DNA of 64,000 bases from Hyphomicrobium album (GTDB lineage: Bacteria; Pseudomonadota; Alphaproteobacteria; Rhizobiales; Hyphomicrobiaceae): positions 372,001 to 436,000 of the forward strand of contig NZ_WMBQ01000002.1 of NCBI RefSeq assembly GCF_009708035.1. Direction: 5' to 3'. Below are positions 1 to 10,382 of the stretch, in pieces. The translations under genes and the position numbers were made by a program. The stretch's first letter is position 1. Each line of letters begins with the position of its first letter. The notes beneath the pieces are model-generated. The model searched no databases. It was not told the origin of the DNA and saw nothing but the letters and a program-made list of their open reading frames with translations.

Positions 1-2
1 TC

Positions 3-584
3 GTCGACGAGAAGGGCCACATCACCCAGCTGGTGGAAGAGTGCCAGCGCGCCTGGCACGCGGGCGCTTCGCACTGGGCGGGCGAGACCGACATCAACTC
101 GTGCTCGATCGGCATCGAGATCCAGAACCCCGGCCACGAGCACGGCTACCCGGACTTTCCGCCGGCGCAGATGCAGGCCATCGCCGATCTGTGCCGCGAC
201 ATCGCGCAGCGCTGGAAGATTCCGCCCGAGCGCGTGCTGGCCCACGCAGACATCGCACCGGGGCGCAAGATCGATCCCGGCGAGAAGTTCGATTGGGCAT
301 TCCTGGGAAAGCATGGCGTTGGCCGCTGGATCGAGCCGGCGCCGCTCAAGGACGACGCCCGCATTCTCGATGACGACGCCGGCGCCCGCACCGAGGCGCT
401 GGAGCTATTGCGCCTGTATGGCTACGGCATCGAAAATCCTGGGCGCGACAACTGGTTCTGGCATCTGATCCGCACCTTCCAAATGCACTTCCGTCCGGCC
501 CGCGCCGACGGCCGCCTCGATGCCGGTACGCTCGACACGCTGCGCCGGCTGGTCGCGACGCTTCCCGCTCGCGCCACCTGCTGA
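3..584 (+). CDS. N-acetylmuramoyl-L-alanine amidase, AmiD type (5' end cut by window)
   Basis: Zn-dependent Amidase_2 enzyme that cleaves the MurNAc-L-Ala bond in peptidoglycan or its fragments. About 193 residues are visible; the start lies before the window. Seen: the zinc-ligand histidine of AWHAG (bases 57-59), the catalytic-type Glu of GIEIQN (117-119), the second His in LAHAD (243-245) and Asp in KIDPG (273-275). The C-terminal ~60 residues look like a peptidoglycan-binding domain (FQMHFRPARADGRLDAGTLD), as in AmiD. It could feed the AmgK/MurU salvage genes at the other end of the window, which is inference. The end is convergent with the next gene, 20 bases away. Confidence 0.9.
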   Translation, partial: VDEKGHITQLVEECQRAWHAGASHWAGETDINSCSIGIEIQNPGHEHGYPDFPPAQMQAIADLCRDIAQRWKIPPERVLAHADIAPGRKIDPGEKFDWAFLGKHGVGRWIEPAPLKDDARILDDDAGARTEALELLRLYGYGIENPGRDNWFWHLIRTFQMHFRPARADGRLDAGTLDTLRRLVATLPARATC

Positions 585-604
585 CTTACCGGATCACTTC
601 GCGG

Positions 605-1456
605 TCAGACGATCGTGTCGGGCCTGACGGTCCTGCGATAAAGGTGCCACGTCGCGTGTCCGAGAACGGGGAATACGACGGCGAGGCCGAAGAACAGGGG
701 CAGCGCCCCCACAACGAGGCCGGCGGCGACATAGCAACCCCACACCGCCATCGTTAGCGGATTGGCGAGCACGGCGCGAACCGACGTGCGTACCGCCGTC
801 GCCGCGCTCACCCGGCGATCGACGAGCATCGGGAACGACACGACGCTGATCACCAGCACTAGGGCGGCGAACAGGAAGCCGACGGCATTGCCGACGACGA
901 TCAGTTGGTGGCCTTGCGGCGTCGAGAGTATCTGGCGGACAAACTCGCCAAGCGAGGCCGGAGCCTCAGGGCCCATGATCTGCGTGTACATGGTCTGCGC
1001 CACCGCCATCCAGGCAACGAATATGGCCAGCAGCACCAGCCCCAATCGGGCAATGGCGCCGATCGACGGCAATTGGAAGACTTCCGTCAGGTGCCACACC
1101 GACGGATCGAGGCCGAGCTCGCGGCGCCGGCTCAAGTCGTAGAGGGCGACGGCTGCAAGCGGCCCGAGCAACGCGGACCCTGCGAGCAACGGATAGACGA
1201 GCGGTAGCACCTCGTACCCGAACGACACCCTGAACAGGATCACGCCGAGGATGGCGTAGATGATGCCGAGGAACAGCGCGTGGCTCGGCATCGCCATGAA
1301 GTCCGCGATGCCCTTCCTGAGCGCGTCGTTCAAGTCGGCGACGCTGACAGTATTGACCGCCGGCTCGCCGGGTCTCCAGATCGACGACGCTGGCCAGCGC
1401 AGATCGACGCCGGGCTGAGGAAGTTCAGAGTGATGGATTGTCTCGAGGTTCGCCAT
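605..1456 (-). CDS. DUF2189 family integral membrane protein
   Basis: Predicted 283-residue polytopic inner-membrane protein of the DUF2189 family; function unknown. After a soluble N-terminus come about six hydrophobic segments, including ALFLGIIYAILGVILFRVSF and a charged loop DLSRRRELGLDPS. The ATG at 1456 was chosen because a strong GGAGGT (1463-1468, minus strand) sits six bases upstream; the in-frame ATG at 1462 touches that site, and a 45-codon longer reading frame lacks one. Single gene, convergent with the amidase. Confidence 0.8.
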   Translation of the reverse strand: MANLETIHHSELPQPGVDLRWPASSIWRPGEPAVNTVSVADLNDALRKGIADFMAMPSHALFLGIIYAILGVILFRVSFGYEVLPLVYPLLAGSALLGPLAAVALYDLSRRRELGLDPSVWHLTEVFQLPSIGAIARLGLVLLAIFVAWMAVAQTMYTQIMGPEAPASLGEFVRQILSTPQGHQLIVVGNAVGFLFAALVLVISVVSFPMLVDRRVSAATAVRTSVRAVLANPLTMAVWGCYVAAGLVVGALPLFFGLAVVFPVLGHATWHLYRRTVRPDTIV

Positions 1457-1817
1457 GGCCATACCTCCGGATCGCGTCCGAGCGCACACAGCGCCAAAGA
1501 GGGGCCAAGCGCCAATTCGCTTGCGCGGCGCCGTTCCTGAGAGATGCGCTGCGCGCGGCGTCAATTCAATAGGGAAGAGCCCGCTGGGATGCATTAATAA
1601 GCCGATCGTGCAGCGTCGGAGCCGCCGCCATCGCCGTCGTCGGACCGCACAAGATCGACTTGATGCTCGATGCTGTCACCGCAAGCGTGAACTGCCGCTT
1701 CTGATCCGTCGCGCCGGCGCGCCCCTGGCGATTGTCGCGTCTCGGCTTGCGAGTTACGGATTTTGCACGATCTCCGGTTAGCGTGCGCCTCGTGCATGTG
1801 CACGGCGGAGAGACACT

Positions 1818-2048
1818 ATGAAAGCTGGAAGTCTGGCGCTCGCCTCAGCGGCAGCGTTCGTTGGTCTGCTGACGGTCGGAACTGCGCTCGCTGCCGACTT
1901 CGGGCCGCCTCCTCCGCCTCCCCCGCCGGAACCCATCGTGTATGCACCGGTGAACTATCACTGCATGCGCTGGACGGAGAGATGCGATCGGCGCTGGGGA
2001 TTGGGCTCGCCGCGCTTCTACCGCTGCATGTGGCGGCACGGATGCTGA
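1818..2048 (+). CDS. Small exported proline-rich, cysteine-containing protein
   Basis: 76-residue protein with a clear Sec signal peptide (MKAGSLALASAAAFVGLL..., cleavage probably after ALA), then a run of eight prolines and a short cationic C-terminal part with four cysteines (YHC, ERC, YRC and the terminal GC), which may form disulfides in the periplasm. RBS GGAGAG just upstream. I do not recognise the family beyond small exported proteins common in this order. The gene ends 55 bases before a hairpin terminator. Confidence 0.65.
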   Translation: MKAGSLALASAAAFVGLLTVGTALAADFGPPPPPPPPEPIVYAPVNYHCMRWTERCDRRWGLGSPRFYRCMWRHGC

Positions 2049-2103
2049 CGGAAGGACGGTCTCCGTCGCCGCACCTGAATCGCAGAAAATCATAGAACGC
2101 AAA

Positions 2104-2128
2104 AACGCCCGGGGTTTCCCCGGGCGTT
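2104..2128. terminator. Bidirectional intrinsic terminator
   Basis: AACGCCCGGGG and CCCCGGGCGTT (2104-2114 and 2118-2128) pair around a TTT loop. On the minus strand the stem is followed by a T-run, so it mainly ends the SH3 gene at 2150; it can also serve the small plus-strand gene ending at 2048. Confidence 0.85.
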
Positions 2129-2149
2129 GCTTTGCTCCGTAGCCCTCAA

Positions 2150-2785
2150 TCAGCGGCGATCGAACCGATCATCGCGCCGGTCACGCCGATCGTCACGACG
2201 ATCATCGCGGTGATCTCGGCGATCGTCGCGTCGCTCAAAGCGGCCATCGTGCCGATCAAAGCGGTCCGGGCGACGCCAGTTCATCGGCGGTGGACCCATG
2301 CCGGCGGGCGCGCGGTAGCCTTCACGCCACCAGCCGGCGCGGCGCGGCCCACGCGGGGGCCCGTGCCAGCCGATACGCGGCCGCACTTGGTAGGCGAACC
2401 AGCGGTCGCGGTCGCGATACCACGGGCGGCCGACGTAGTAGCGGTCCCAGTAGTCGCGCGCGGCGAAGGTCACGAACGGAATGCGGAAATAGGCGGGCCC
2501 CACGTCGGGCAGCGGCACCCAGCGGCCGCGATCGTCGAACGCGAGATACTCGCTGAAGACCCAGCCGCGTCCGCCGTCCCAGCGAACGTCGCACCAGGAC
2601 TCGTCGCGCAGGCAGCCTTCGATCGACAGCGGCTCGCCGTCGGGAATGACGCCGACGCTCGGGAACTCGATATCCGGGCCGGTGCGGATGTTCACGTTGG
2701 CCGTCGCGAAGCCGGGCGCGGCCTGCGCGATTGCCGCGCTCATGGCCAGCGCTATCGCCACGGCAACCAATCTCGAAAGTCTCAT
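2150..2785 (-). CDS. Exported SH3b-domain protein with Arg/Asp-rich tail
   Basis: 211 residues. Signal peptide 1-22 (MRLSRLVAVAIALAMSAAIAQA); bacterial SH3 (SH3_3) domain at about 26-85 with NVNIRTGPDIEFPSVGVIPDG and WVFSEYL; an aromatic/Arg middle part; and a low-complexity tail from about 165 made almost only of R, D, H and F in repeats such as RRDDRRD. SH3b domains of this type bind cell-wall peptides, so a periplasmic wall-associated role is likely. The tail is encoded by GATCG-like repeats (2150-2270). Function not known more precisely. Confidence 0.8.
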   Translation of the reverse strand: MRLSRLVAVAIALAMSAAIAQAAPGFATANVNIRTGPDIEFPSVGVIPDGEPLSIEGCLRDESWCDVRWDGGRGWVFSEYLAFDDRGRWVPLPDVGPAYFRIPFVTFAARDYWDRYYVGRPWYRDRDRWFAYQVRPRIGWHGPPRGPRRAGWWREGYRAPAGMGPPPMNWRRPDRFDRHDGRFERRDDRRDHRDDRRDDRRDRRDDRFDRR

Positions 2786-2921
2786 TCTGTGCGACGCTCC
2801 TGATCCGAGGTGAATCCCTTCAGGGGGTCATGAGGGGCATAACCTTGGCGCCCTTATGACGCATGTGTCGCAACATTTCCGTCGCTGCCCAAATGCGGCT
2901 GGAACTTTGTGTGAGCGCGAA

Positions 2922-5222
2922 CTACTTGCGCTCCTGGGCGCGGCGCATGGCGGCGGCAAGCGCGCTTTCGCCGGCACTTTCCGACTTTGGCGGCGGGGCG
3001 CTGGAGCGCTGGGTCGACGGCGGTCCCGACGCGCGCGGCGCATCGGCGGCGGAGCGGTCGATGGCGCCCGACTTCATGGTGAGGGCGATGCGCTTGCGGC
3101 CGGCGTCGACCTCCTTGACGCGCACCTTCACCACGTCGCCCGCCTTCACCACCTCGCGCGGGTCCTTGACGAAGCGGTCGGACAATTCGGAGATGTGCAC
3201 CAGGCCGTCTTGATGCACGCCGACATCGACGAAGGCGCCGAACGCCGCGACGTTGGTGACGACGCCTTCGAGCTGCATGCCAGGTTTCAGGTCGGAGATG
3301 CTGTCGACGCCTTCCTGGAATGTTGCCGTCTTGAACTCGGGTCGCGGATCGCGGCCGGGCTTCTCCAGCTCGGCGAGGATGTCGGTCACCGTCGGGATGC
3401 CGAACGCCGCGTCGGCGTAGTCGGCCGGGCGCAGCGATTTGAGGAACGCGCGGTCGCCGATGATCGACTTCAGCGGCCGCTTGGTCGCCTCCGAAATCTT
3501 CTCCACCACCGAGTACGCCTCGGGGTGCACCGCGGACGCATCGAGCGGGTTCTTGCCGTCCATTATGCGCAGGAAGCCCGCCGCCTGCTCGAACGCCTTG
3601 GCGCCGAGGCGGGGCACCTTCTTCAAGTTGGTGCGCGCCTTGAACGCGCCGTTCTCGTCGCGGAAGGCGACGATGTTGGAAGCCAGCGTCTGGTTGAGGC
3701 CGGACACGCGGGCGAGCAGCGGCGCCGACGCCGTGTTCACGTCGACGCCGACCGAGTTCACGCAGTCCTCGACAACTGTGTCGAGCGAGCGGGCGAGGCC
3801 GGTCTGGTCGACATCGTGCTGGTATTGCCCGACGCCGATAGCCTTCGGCTCGATCTTGACGAGCTCGGCGAGCGGGTCCTGCAGGCGGCGCGCGATCGAC
3901 ACCGCGCCGCGCAGGGTGACGTCGAGATCGGGGAATTCCTTCGCCGCCAGCTCCGACGCCGAATAGACCGACGCACCGGCCTCCGACACCATCGCCTTGG
4001 TGAGCTTCAGCTCCGGCATTTTCGCCATCAGCTCGGCGACGAGTTTGTCGGTCTCGCGCCCGCCCGTGCCGTTGCCGACGCTCACGATGTCGACCTTGTG
4101 CTTGATGCACAGCGCCGCGAGTGCCGCCAGCGATCCCTGCCAGTCGCGCCGCGGCTCATGTGGATAGATCGTCGTCGTGGCGACGACCTTGCCGGTCTGG
4201 TCGACGACGGCGACCTTGACGCCGGTGCGGATGCCGGGATCGAGGCCCATAGTGGTGCGCGGGCCGGCCGGCGCCGCGAGCAGCAGATCCTTCAAGTTGC
4301 GCGAGAAGACGCCGATGGCCTCCGCGTCGGCGCGCTCCTTCAGCCGCGCGAGCAATCCGGTGCTGAGCGAGCCGGAGAGTTTGTCCTTCCAGGCGCGCTG
4401 CACGGTCTCGCCGAGCCATGCGTCCGCCGGCCAGCCGCGGTCGGCGATGCCGAAGGCGCTCCTGATGCGCCCCTCCGCCGGGTGCGGCTTGCCTGCCTCG
4501 TGCGCCACGTCGAGATCGAGGTCGAGCACGCCCTCGTTCATGCCACGCAGCATGGCGAGCGCCCGGTGCGAGGGCATGTCCTTGATGCGCTGGCCGAAGT
4601 CGAAGTAGTCGGAGAACTTGGCGCCTTCCTCGGTCTTGCCCTTCTTCACGACCGACTTCAGCTCGCCGTCGCTCCACATCCATTCGCGCAGCTGGCCGAC
4701 GAGCGTCGGCGTCTCGGCGATGCGTTCGATGAGAATGTGGCGGGCGCCTTCCAGCGCCGCCTTGGCGTCGGCTACGCCCTTGCCGGCGTCGATGTACTTC
4801 GCCGCTTCCACCAGCGGATCGAGCCCCGGGTTGGCGAGTAGCGCCTCGCTCAATGGCTCGAGCCCAGCCTCGCGGGCGATCTGCGCGCGCGTGCGCCGCT
4901 TCACCTTGTAGGGCGCGTAGAGGTCTTCCAGCTCTACCTTGGTCAGCGCGCCGTTGATGGCGCGCGCCAGCTCGGCCGTCAGCTTGCCTTGCTCCTCGAT
5001 GGTCTTGAGCACGCTGGCGCGCCGGTCCTCCAGCTCGCGCAGGTAGCCGAGCCGCTCCTCCAGCTTGCGCAGCTGCGTATCGTCCAATCCGCCCGTCTTT
5101 TCCTTGCGGTAGCGGGCGATGAACGGGACCGTTGCACCCTCGCCCAGCAATTCAACGGCCGCCGCTACCTGCCCAGGGGCAACGTTCAGCTCGGTCGCGA
5201 TGCGCTGGTTGATCTTGTCCAT
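2922..5222 (-). CDS. tex: Tex family RNA-binding transcription accessory protein
   Basis: 766-residue Tex protein: N-terminal Tex_N helical domain ([23 protein letters not shown]), YqgF/RNase H-like domain ([19 protein letters not shown]), tandem helix-hairpin-helix ([20 protein letters not shown]), and a C-terminal S1 domain ([20 protein letters not shown]). Tex binds nucleic acid and is linked to transcription and toxin expression in other bacteria; its exact role is open. ATG 5222 is preferred ([14 protein letters not shown] five bases upstream) over a 15-codon longer reading frame. Full family length. Confidence 0.95.
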   Translation of the reverse strand: MDKINQRIATELNVAPGQVAAAVELLGEGATVPFIARYRKEKTGGLDDTQLRKLEERLGYLRELEDRRASVLKTIEEQGKLTAELARAINGALTKVELEDLYAPYKVKRRTRAQIAREAGLEPLSEALLANPGLDPLVEAAKYIDAGKGVADAKAALEGARHILIERIAETPTLVGQLREWMWSDGELKSVVKKGKTEEGAKFSDYFDFGQRIKDMPSHRALAMLRGMNEGVLDLDLDVAHEAGKPHPAEGRIRSAFGIADRGWPADAWLGETVQRAWKDKLSGSLSTGLLARLKERADAEAIGVFSRNLKDLLLAAPAGPRTTMGLDPGIRTGVKVAVVDQTGKVVATTTIYPHEPRRDWQGSLAALAALCIKHKVDIVSVGNGTGGRETDKLVAELMAKMPELKLTKAMVSEAGASVYSASELAAKEFPDLDVTLRGAVSIARRLQDPLAELVKIEPKAIGVGQYQHDVDQTGLARSLDTVVEDCVNSVGVDVNTASAPLLARVSGLNQTLASNIVAFRDENGAFKARTNLKKVPRLGAKAFEQAAGFLRIMDGKNPLDASAVHPEAYSVVEKISEATKRPLKSIIGDRAFLKSLRPADYADAAFGIPTVTDILAELEKPGRDPRPEFKTATFQEGVDSISDLKPGMQLEGVVTNVAAFGAFVDVGVHQDGLVHISELSDRFVKDPREVVKAGDVVKVRVKEVDAGRKRIALTMKSGAIDRSAADAPRASGPPSTQRSSAPPPKSESAGESALAAAMRRAQERK

Positions 5223-5345
5223 GTGGCTCCCGGGGCGTGACGTTTTTTTAAGTCGGGTTGGCGTCATACTTCCCGGCGCCCCGCGAGGGAAGTGCCGGTC
5301 TGCGGGAAGTGCTACATATCACGTGTGGAGATGGGAGGACGTCAC

Positions 5346-5699
5346 ATGCGTTGTCTGTTCGCCGCACTTGCTGCGGCCGTTCTGCTTGCGCCGGGGGCTG
5401 CCGCGGCGGGTGAGTATGCGCCGATGAACTGTGCCAAGGCCAAATCGGCCGCCGAGAAGACGATCTGCAAGGACTATGAGCTGGGGCAGCTCGAGGCGCG
5501 GATGGCGACGCTCTATGCGGTTGCGACCTCGCTCGTCGCCATGGGCCAGCGCGGCGACATGCTGGGTGCGCAGCGCGACTTCCTGCAGGAGCGCGAGAAC
5601 TGCGGAGCCGACGCCGCGTGCATCAGGCAGAAGTACGACGCCCGCATTGCCGATCTGCAGGGCACGATCGACGCCATCGCCTCGCGCGGCCCGTTCTGA
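5346..5699 (+). CDS. LprI-like (DUF1311) exported protein
   Basis: 117 residues. Signal peptide MRCLFAALAAAVLLAPGAAA, then the lysozyme-inhibitor LprI N-terminal pattern: NCAKAKSAAEKTICKDYELGQLEARM, then RDFLQERENCGADAACIRQKYDARIADL, with four cysteines placed as in the family. Family members are periplasmic and some inhibit lysozyme, but activity cannot be read here. ATG 5346 follows GGGAGGA. Its stop touches the opposite-strand remnant ending at 5701. Confidence 0.85.
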   Translation: MRCLFAALAAAVLLAPGAAAAGEYAPMNCAKAKSAAEKTICKDYELGQLEARMATLYAVATSLVAMGQRGDMLGAQRDFLQERENCGADAACIRQKYDARIADLQGTIDAIASRGPF

Positions 5700-5700
5700 C

Positions 5701-5973
5701 CTAGTCGAGGCAGTCGAGTTTGACCGCCTCGGCGCAGAGCGCAGCGGGGCGCGCAAGGCTCGTCGGGCGGGCGTTCTTCTATTGGGTCACTCGCAGGAAC
5801 CTGCGCCACCATGCAAGGCGCCCGGAGGGCGTGGGCGCCTTCACAAGCGGGGCGGCGCATCGTTCGGCGAGGGCATGCAGCTCGTGGGCTCGCGCTACGG
5901 CGAACAGGTGAAGCGCTTGGCCGCTGTGATCAATCTGGGTCACGCCGGGCTTCCTCTTTCCACTCTGCGTCAT
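5701..5973 (-). pseudogene. Small reading frame with in-frame amber stop
   Basis: From ATG 5973, behind a good AGGAG seven bases upstream, 64 codons run to TAG at 5781-5779 and end RLAWWRRFLRVTQ. The same frame continues 25 codons beyond the stop to a second TAG at 5703-5701, ending CAEAVKLDCLD, which reads like a natural C-terminus. So either a ~90-residue gene with one nonsense change, a 64-residue protein, or chance. I recognise no family. It fills most of the 457-base gap before recQ, which otherwise holds only a GC-rich leader without a clear terminator or tRNA. Confidence 0.4.
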
Positions 5974-6156
5974 CGCCTAACTCCTGCAGGCAATGCGATG
6001 GGGGCATGATGAGGATACGCCTGCCCGATGAACGCCGGCTGAAGGATCGCGGGCCGCGGGTGCCGCCTCGCCGGGGTTGAAAACCGCCTTGGCGTCGCGC
6101 GGGTTAGGCTCGAATCGCGCTAACGAGATGGCCGGGCAACCAATGACGCGTGGGAC

Positions 6157-8013
<1,857 letters not shown>

Positions 8014-8165
8014 GCCCCCTCACCCGGAAGCTCATTTGCATTCGCTTCCGACCTCTCCCCGCCGGGGAGAGGTTAAGGGACGAGGGTCGGCACTCTCTAA
8101 CCTCTCCCCGCTGGGGAGAGGTCGCGCGCAATCGCGCGAAGCGCGATCAGCGCGGGTGAGGGGGC
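8014..8165. repeat. Composite REP-like palindromic element filling the recQ/mntR gap
   Basis: The whole gap from stop codon to stop codon is built of inverted repeats. Outer arms GCCCCCTCACCC (8014-8025) and GGGTGAGGGGGC (8154-8165) enclose two near-identical hairpins ACCTCTCCCC/GGGGAGAGGT (8051-8073 and 8100-8122) and a third ATCGCGC-GAA-GCGCGAT (8131-8147). Such CTCTCCCC-GGGGAGAG units are common multi-copy intergenic elements in proteobacteria; here it also sits where a bidirectional terminator is expected. Confidence 0.75.
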
Positions 8166-8629
8166 TACTCGCGGGCGCGGCGCTGCTTGCTGAGATGCCG
8201 GCGGAACGCTTCGAGCGTCTCGCGGCTGACGTGATGCTCGATACCTTCGGCGTCCGAATCGGCCGTCTCTGGGTCGACGCCGAGTGCGATCAGGAAATCG
8301 CGCACGATAAGGTGCCGCTCGCGCGAGGTGGTGGCGAGCTTGCGTCCCTTGTCGGTGAGGAAGATCGCGCGGTAAGGCTCGCTGGTGACCAGGCCGTCGC
8401 GCTGCAGGCGCTGGATGGTGTTGTTCACCGTCGCCTTGGTGACCCCCAGCCGCTCCGACAGTTCGACCAGCCGCGCCTCACCCTTCTCGTCGAGGAGATC
8501 GGCAATCAATTCAACGTAGTCCTCGGCCAGCTCCGTCTGGTGCGCGTCGCGCACCCGCTGAAACCGTTCCGCCTGTTGCCGGGCCGCGCGCGCGTCCGGC
8601 GCAGCCGGCTTTTTCCGTGTCGAATCCAT
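8165..8629 (-). CDS. mntR: Manganese-responsive regulator MntR (DtxR family)
   Basis: 154-residue repressor of the MntR branch. An N-terminal winged helix (VELSERLGVTKATVNNTIQRLQRDGLV) and dimerisation/metal helices with RERHLIVRDFLIALGV and EGIEHHVSRETLEAF match the metal-ligand pattern of E. coli MntR (E..H and EGxEHHVS). It represses Mn import when Mn is high. ATG 8629 gives the usual length; an upstream TTG (8662) would start inside the palindrome described next. Divergent from an outer-membrane barrel gene with the likely operator between them. Confidence 0.9.
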   Translation of the reverse strand: MDSTRKKPAAPDARAARQQAERFQRVRDAHQTELAEDYVELIADLLDEKGEARLVELSERLGVTKATVNNTIQRLQRDGLVTSEPYRAIFLTDKGRKLATTSRERHLIVRDFLIALGVDPETADSDAEGIEHHVSRETLEAFRRHLSKQRRARE

Positions 8630-8661
8630 GCGTGTTTCTAACCGAGCCGGCGTTGACAGCA

Positions 8662-8696
8662 AAGTTAGCCGCGGCTAACTTAGTCAACACTAACTT
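8662..8696. promoter_or_regulatory. Probable MntR operator in the mntR/barrel divergent promoter
   Basis: Perfect 20-base palindrome AAGTTAGCCGCGGCTAACTT at 8662-8681, followed by a third half-site CTAACTT at 8690-8696, spaced 15 bases from the same heptamer at 8675-8681. The form AAnnTAGC-N4-GCTAnnTT is that of the E. coli MntR box as I recall it. It lies 33 bases upstream of the mntR ATG and 69 upstream of the barrel gene's start on the other side, so it can control both. Site assignment is inference. Confidence 0.65.
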
Positions 8697-8764
8697 TGTT
8701 GGTTTGGGCGAATCGTGTCTCTCGTCTTGTGGAGACGACGTCGCCATTCTTGGGGGGAACGGCA

Positions 8765-9640
8765 GTGATCGCGTCGGCAACCAGGTTTCTGGGGGTTCTA
8801 CTTTGTGTCGCGGCGGGGGCCGAGATGGCCACCGCGGGCGATGACGACAAATCGCAATACAACCTTTTCAATCCGACGCCGCGCCGCCTGATGCGCGAGA
8901 TGACGACGGATCGCCCCGACATCACCGAGGTGCCCTTCACCGTCGACGCGGGCCACGTGCAGTTCGAAAGCACCCTGTTCGGCTATACGCGCACGCGCCC
9001 GGATGTCGACGGCGCAGAGAGCGATGTCTTCGAGTTCGCCTACACCAACGTCCGCATCGGCCTCACCAACGACGTCGAGCTGAGCCTCGTGTGGCAGCCG
9101 TACGGGATCGTCAACACGAACGCGGTCGACCCCGAACCGACACAGAAGCAGTCGGGCGTCGGCAGCGTCGATATTCGCGGCAAGATCAACCTGTGGGGCA
9201 ACGACGACTTCGAGAAGGTCGGTTCGGCGTTCGCGGTGCTGCCGGTCATCACGCTGCCGACCGATGCGGACAACGGCATCGGTACCGCCGCCGTCGAAGG
9301 CGGCGTGGCCGTGTTCCTCTCCCTGGCCCTGCCCGCCGGCTTCGGTCTCGGCCTCAACGCCGGCACCTTTGCCATCGAGGACTACGACACGACCGGCTAC
9401 CACGCCGAGTATTTGGCGACGGCGTCCGGGTCCTACGAATGGACCGACAAGTTCGCGACCTATGCCGAGATCGTCGCCATCCTCGGCATGCAGGATCCGC
9501 GCGGTGACATCCTGCAGCTCGGCGCGGGATGGACCTACGCGCTTACCGACGACGTGCAGCTCGACGGTGGCATCAACTTCGGCCTGACAGATGCGTCCGA
9601 CCGCTACAATCCCTTCCTCGGACTGTCGATGCGCTTCTAA
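8765..9640 (+). CDS. Outer-membrane beta-barrel transporter-like protein
   Basis: 291 residues from GTG 8765, with GGGGGG about seven bases upstream. Signal peptide about 1-24 (IASATRFLGVLLCVAAGAEM...), then MTTDRPDITEVPFTVDAGHVQFES and alternating amphipathic strands to a terminal Phe (GLSMRF), the outer-membrane sorting signal. The pattern fits the MetA-pathway/phenol-degradation-like transporter barrel family (PF13557). Because it shares the palindrome with mntR, a role in outer-membrane Mn(II) entry, by analogy to the MnoP channel of Bradyrhizobium, is possible; that is inference and no sequence match to MnoP is claimed. Confidence 0.8.
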   Translation: MIASATRFLGVLLCVAAGAEMATAGDDDKSQYNLFNPTPRRLMREMTTDRPDITEVPFTVDAGHVQFESTLFGYTRTRPDVDGAESDVFEFAYTNVRIGLTNDVELSLVWQPYGIVNTNAVDPEPTQKQSGVGSVDIRGKINLWGNDDFEKVGSAFAVLPVITLPTDADNGIGTAAVEGGVAVFLSLALPAGFGLGLNAGTFAIEDYDTTGYHAEYLATASGSYEWTDKFATYAEIVAILGMQDPRGDILQLGAGWTYALTDDVQLDGGINFGLTDASDRYNPFLGLSMRF

Positions 9641-10128
9641 AGGTCGAGCAGCAGCAGCGCGCGGTTCGGCTTGCGGGCCCGCGCCTGCTTGCCCGGCGTG
9701 CGCGGCATCGCGGCGGCGAGCAGGTTGCGCAAGGTCAGCCACTCGAGCTCCTGCGCGAAGATCGGATCGAGCGGCTTGCTCAATATCTCGCTGGCGGTCG
9801 CCTGCTTCTCGGCGTCGAGCGCCAGCGCGCGGCGCTCCGCCAGCACCTGGCCGAGCGCGGCCCACGCCTCGCCGCCCAGCTGGTCGAGCGGGATGACGTC
9901 GGCGGTGAAAGTGTCCTTCGGATGCTCGGCATCGACCACCACTTGCCGCGTCGCATGCTTGCGCAGCGCGTCCCACACCGGCTTGTGCGCGGAGAGGCGC
10001 AGCGGCACGCGCTCGAGGAACGTATAGGCCTGCGGGTGTGGCGCCGCCTTGCCGGCGCGCTTCTTCGCGGGCGCCGCCTGCCGGCCGCGAGGTGCCTTGC
10101 TGACTTGTCCCAAGCAGATGAGGCGCAT
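9637..10128 (-). CDS. Unrecognised protein, third gene of orphan operon
   Basis: 163 residues. The N-terminal ~30 are basic and Ala/Pro-rich (KAPRGRQAAPAKKRAGKAAP), as in flexible nucleic-acid or wall-binding tails; the rest is a soluble alpha/beta-looking domain (VPLRLSAHKPVWDALRKHAT..., EWLTLRNLLAAAM) ending KPNRALLLLDL. No signal peptide, membrane segment or known motif. It begins five bases after the previous gene's stop, and its own stop overlaps the barrel gene's stop by three bases. Family unknown to me. Confidence 0.6.
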   Translation of the reverse strand: MRLICLGQVSKAPRGRQAAPAKKRAGKAAPHPQAYTFLERVPLRLSAHKPVWDALRKHATRQVVVDAEHPKDTFTADVIPLDQLGGEAWAALGQVLAERRALALDAEKQATASEILSKPLDPIFAQELEWLTLRNLLAAAMPRTPGKQARARKPNRALLLLDL

Positions 10129-10133
10129 GGGCG

Positions 10134-10379
10134 TCAGCGCTCCACCGGGCCGATGGCGAGCGTCACGCGCACGTTGCGGCCCTTGCGGTTCTTAAGAGCT
10201 GCGGCGCGGTTGTTGTAGTCGCGTGCCGCCTGATGCGCGGTTCGCGTCGCTCGCGCGCAGCGCACGATCACCTCGTCGATCTCCGGGCGGGTATGCACCG
10301 CCGCCCCGACCGTTTGATGCAGCACAGGACGCGAGACATTGGCGCTCTTGTACTCGATAGCAATCTCGTACTTGGGCAT
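10134..10379 (-). CDS. Unrecognised small protein, second gene of orphan operon
   Basis: 81 residues, basic, no signal peptide. The N-terminal strand MPKYEIAIEYKSANVSRPVL is followed by a helix-rich Arg/Ala part (RCARATRTAHQAARDYNNRA) and a strand RNVRVTLAIGPVER. ATG 10379 lies three bases after the stop of the preceding gene, so translation is probably coupled. No family recognised. Confidence 0.6.
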   Translation of the reverse strand: MPKYEIAIEYKSANVSRPVLHQTVGAAVHTRPEIDEVIVRCARATRTAHQAARDYNNRAAALKNRKGRNVRVTLAIGPVER

Positions 10380-10382
10380 GAC

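Noticed and set aside
2856-4841. 661-codon plus-strand frame opposite tex
   Set aside because: Arg/Asp/Val-rich translation without motifs, exactly antisense to an unmistakable tex gene; a high-GC shadow.
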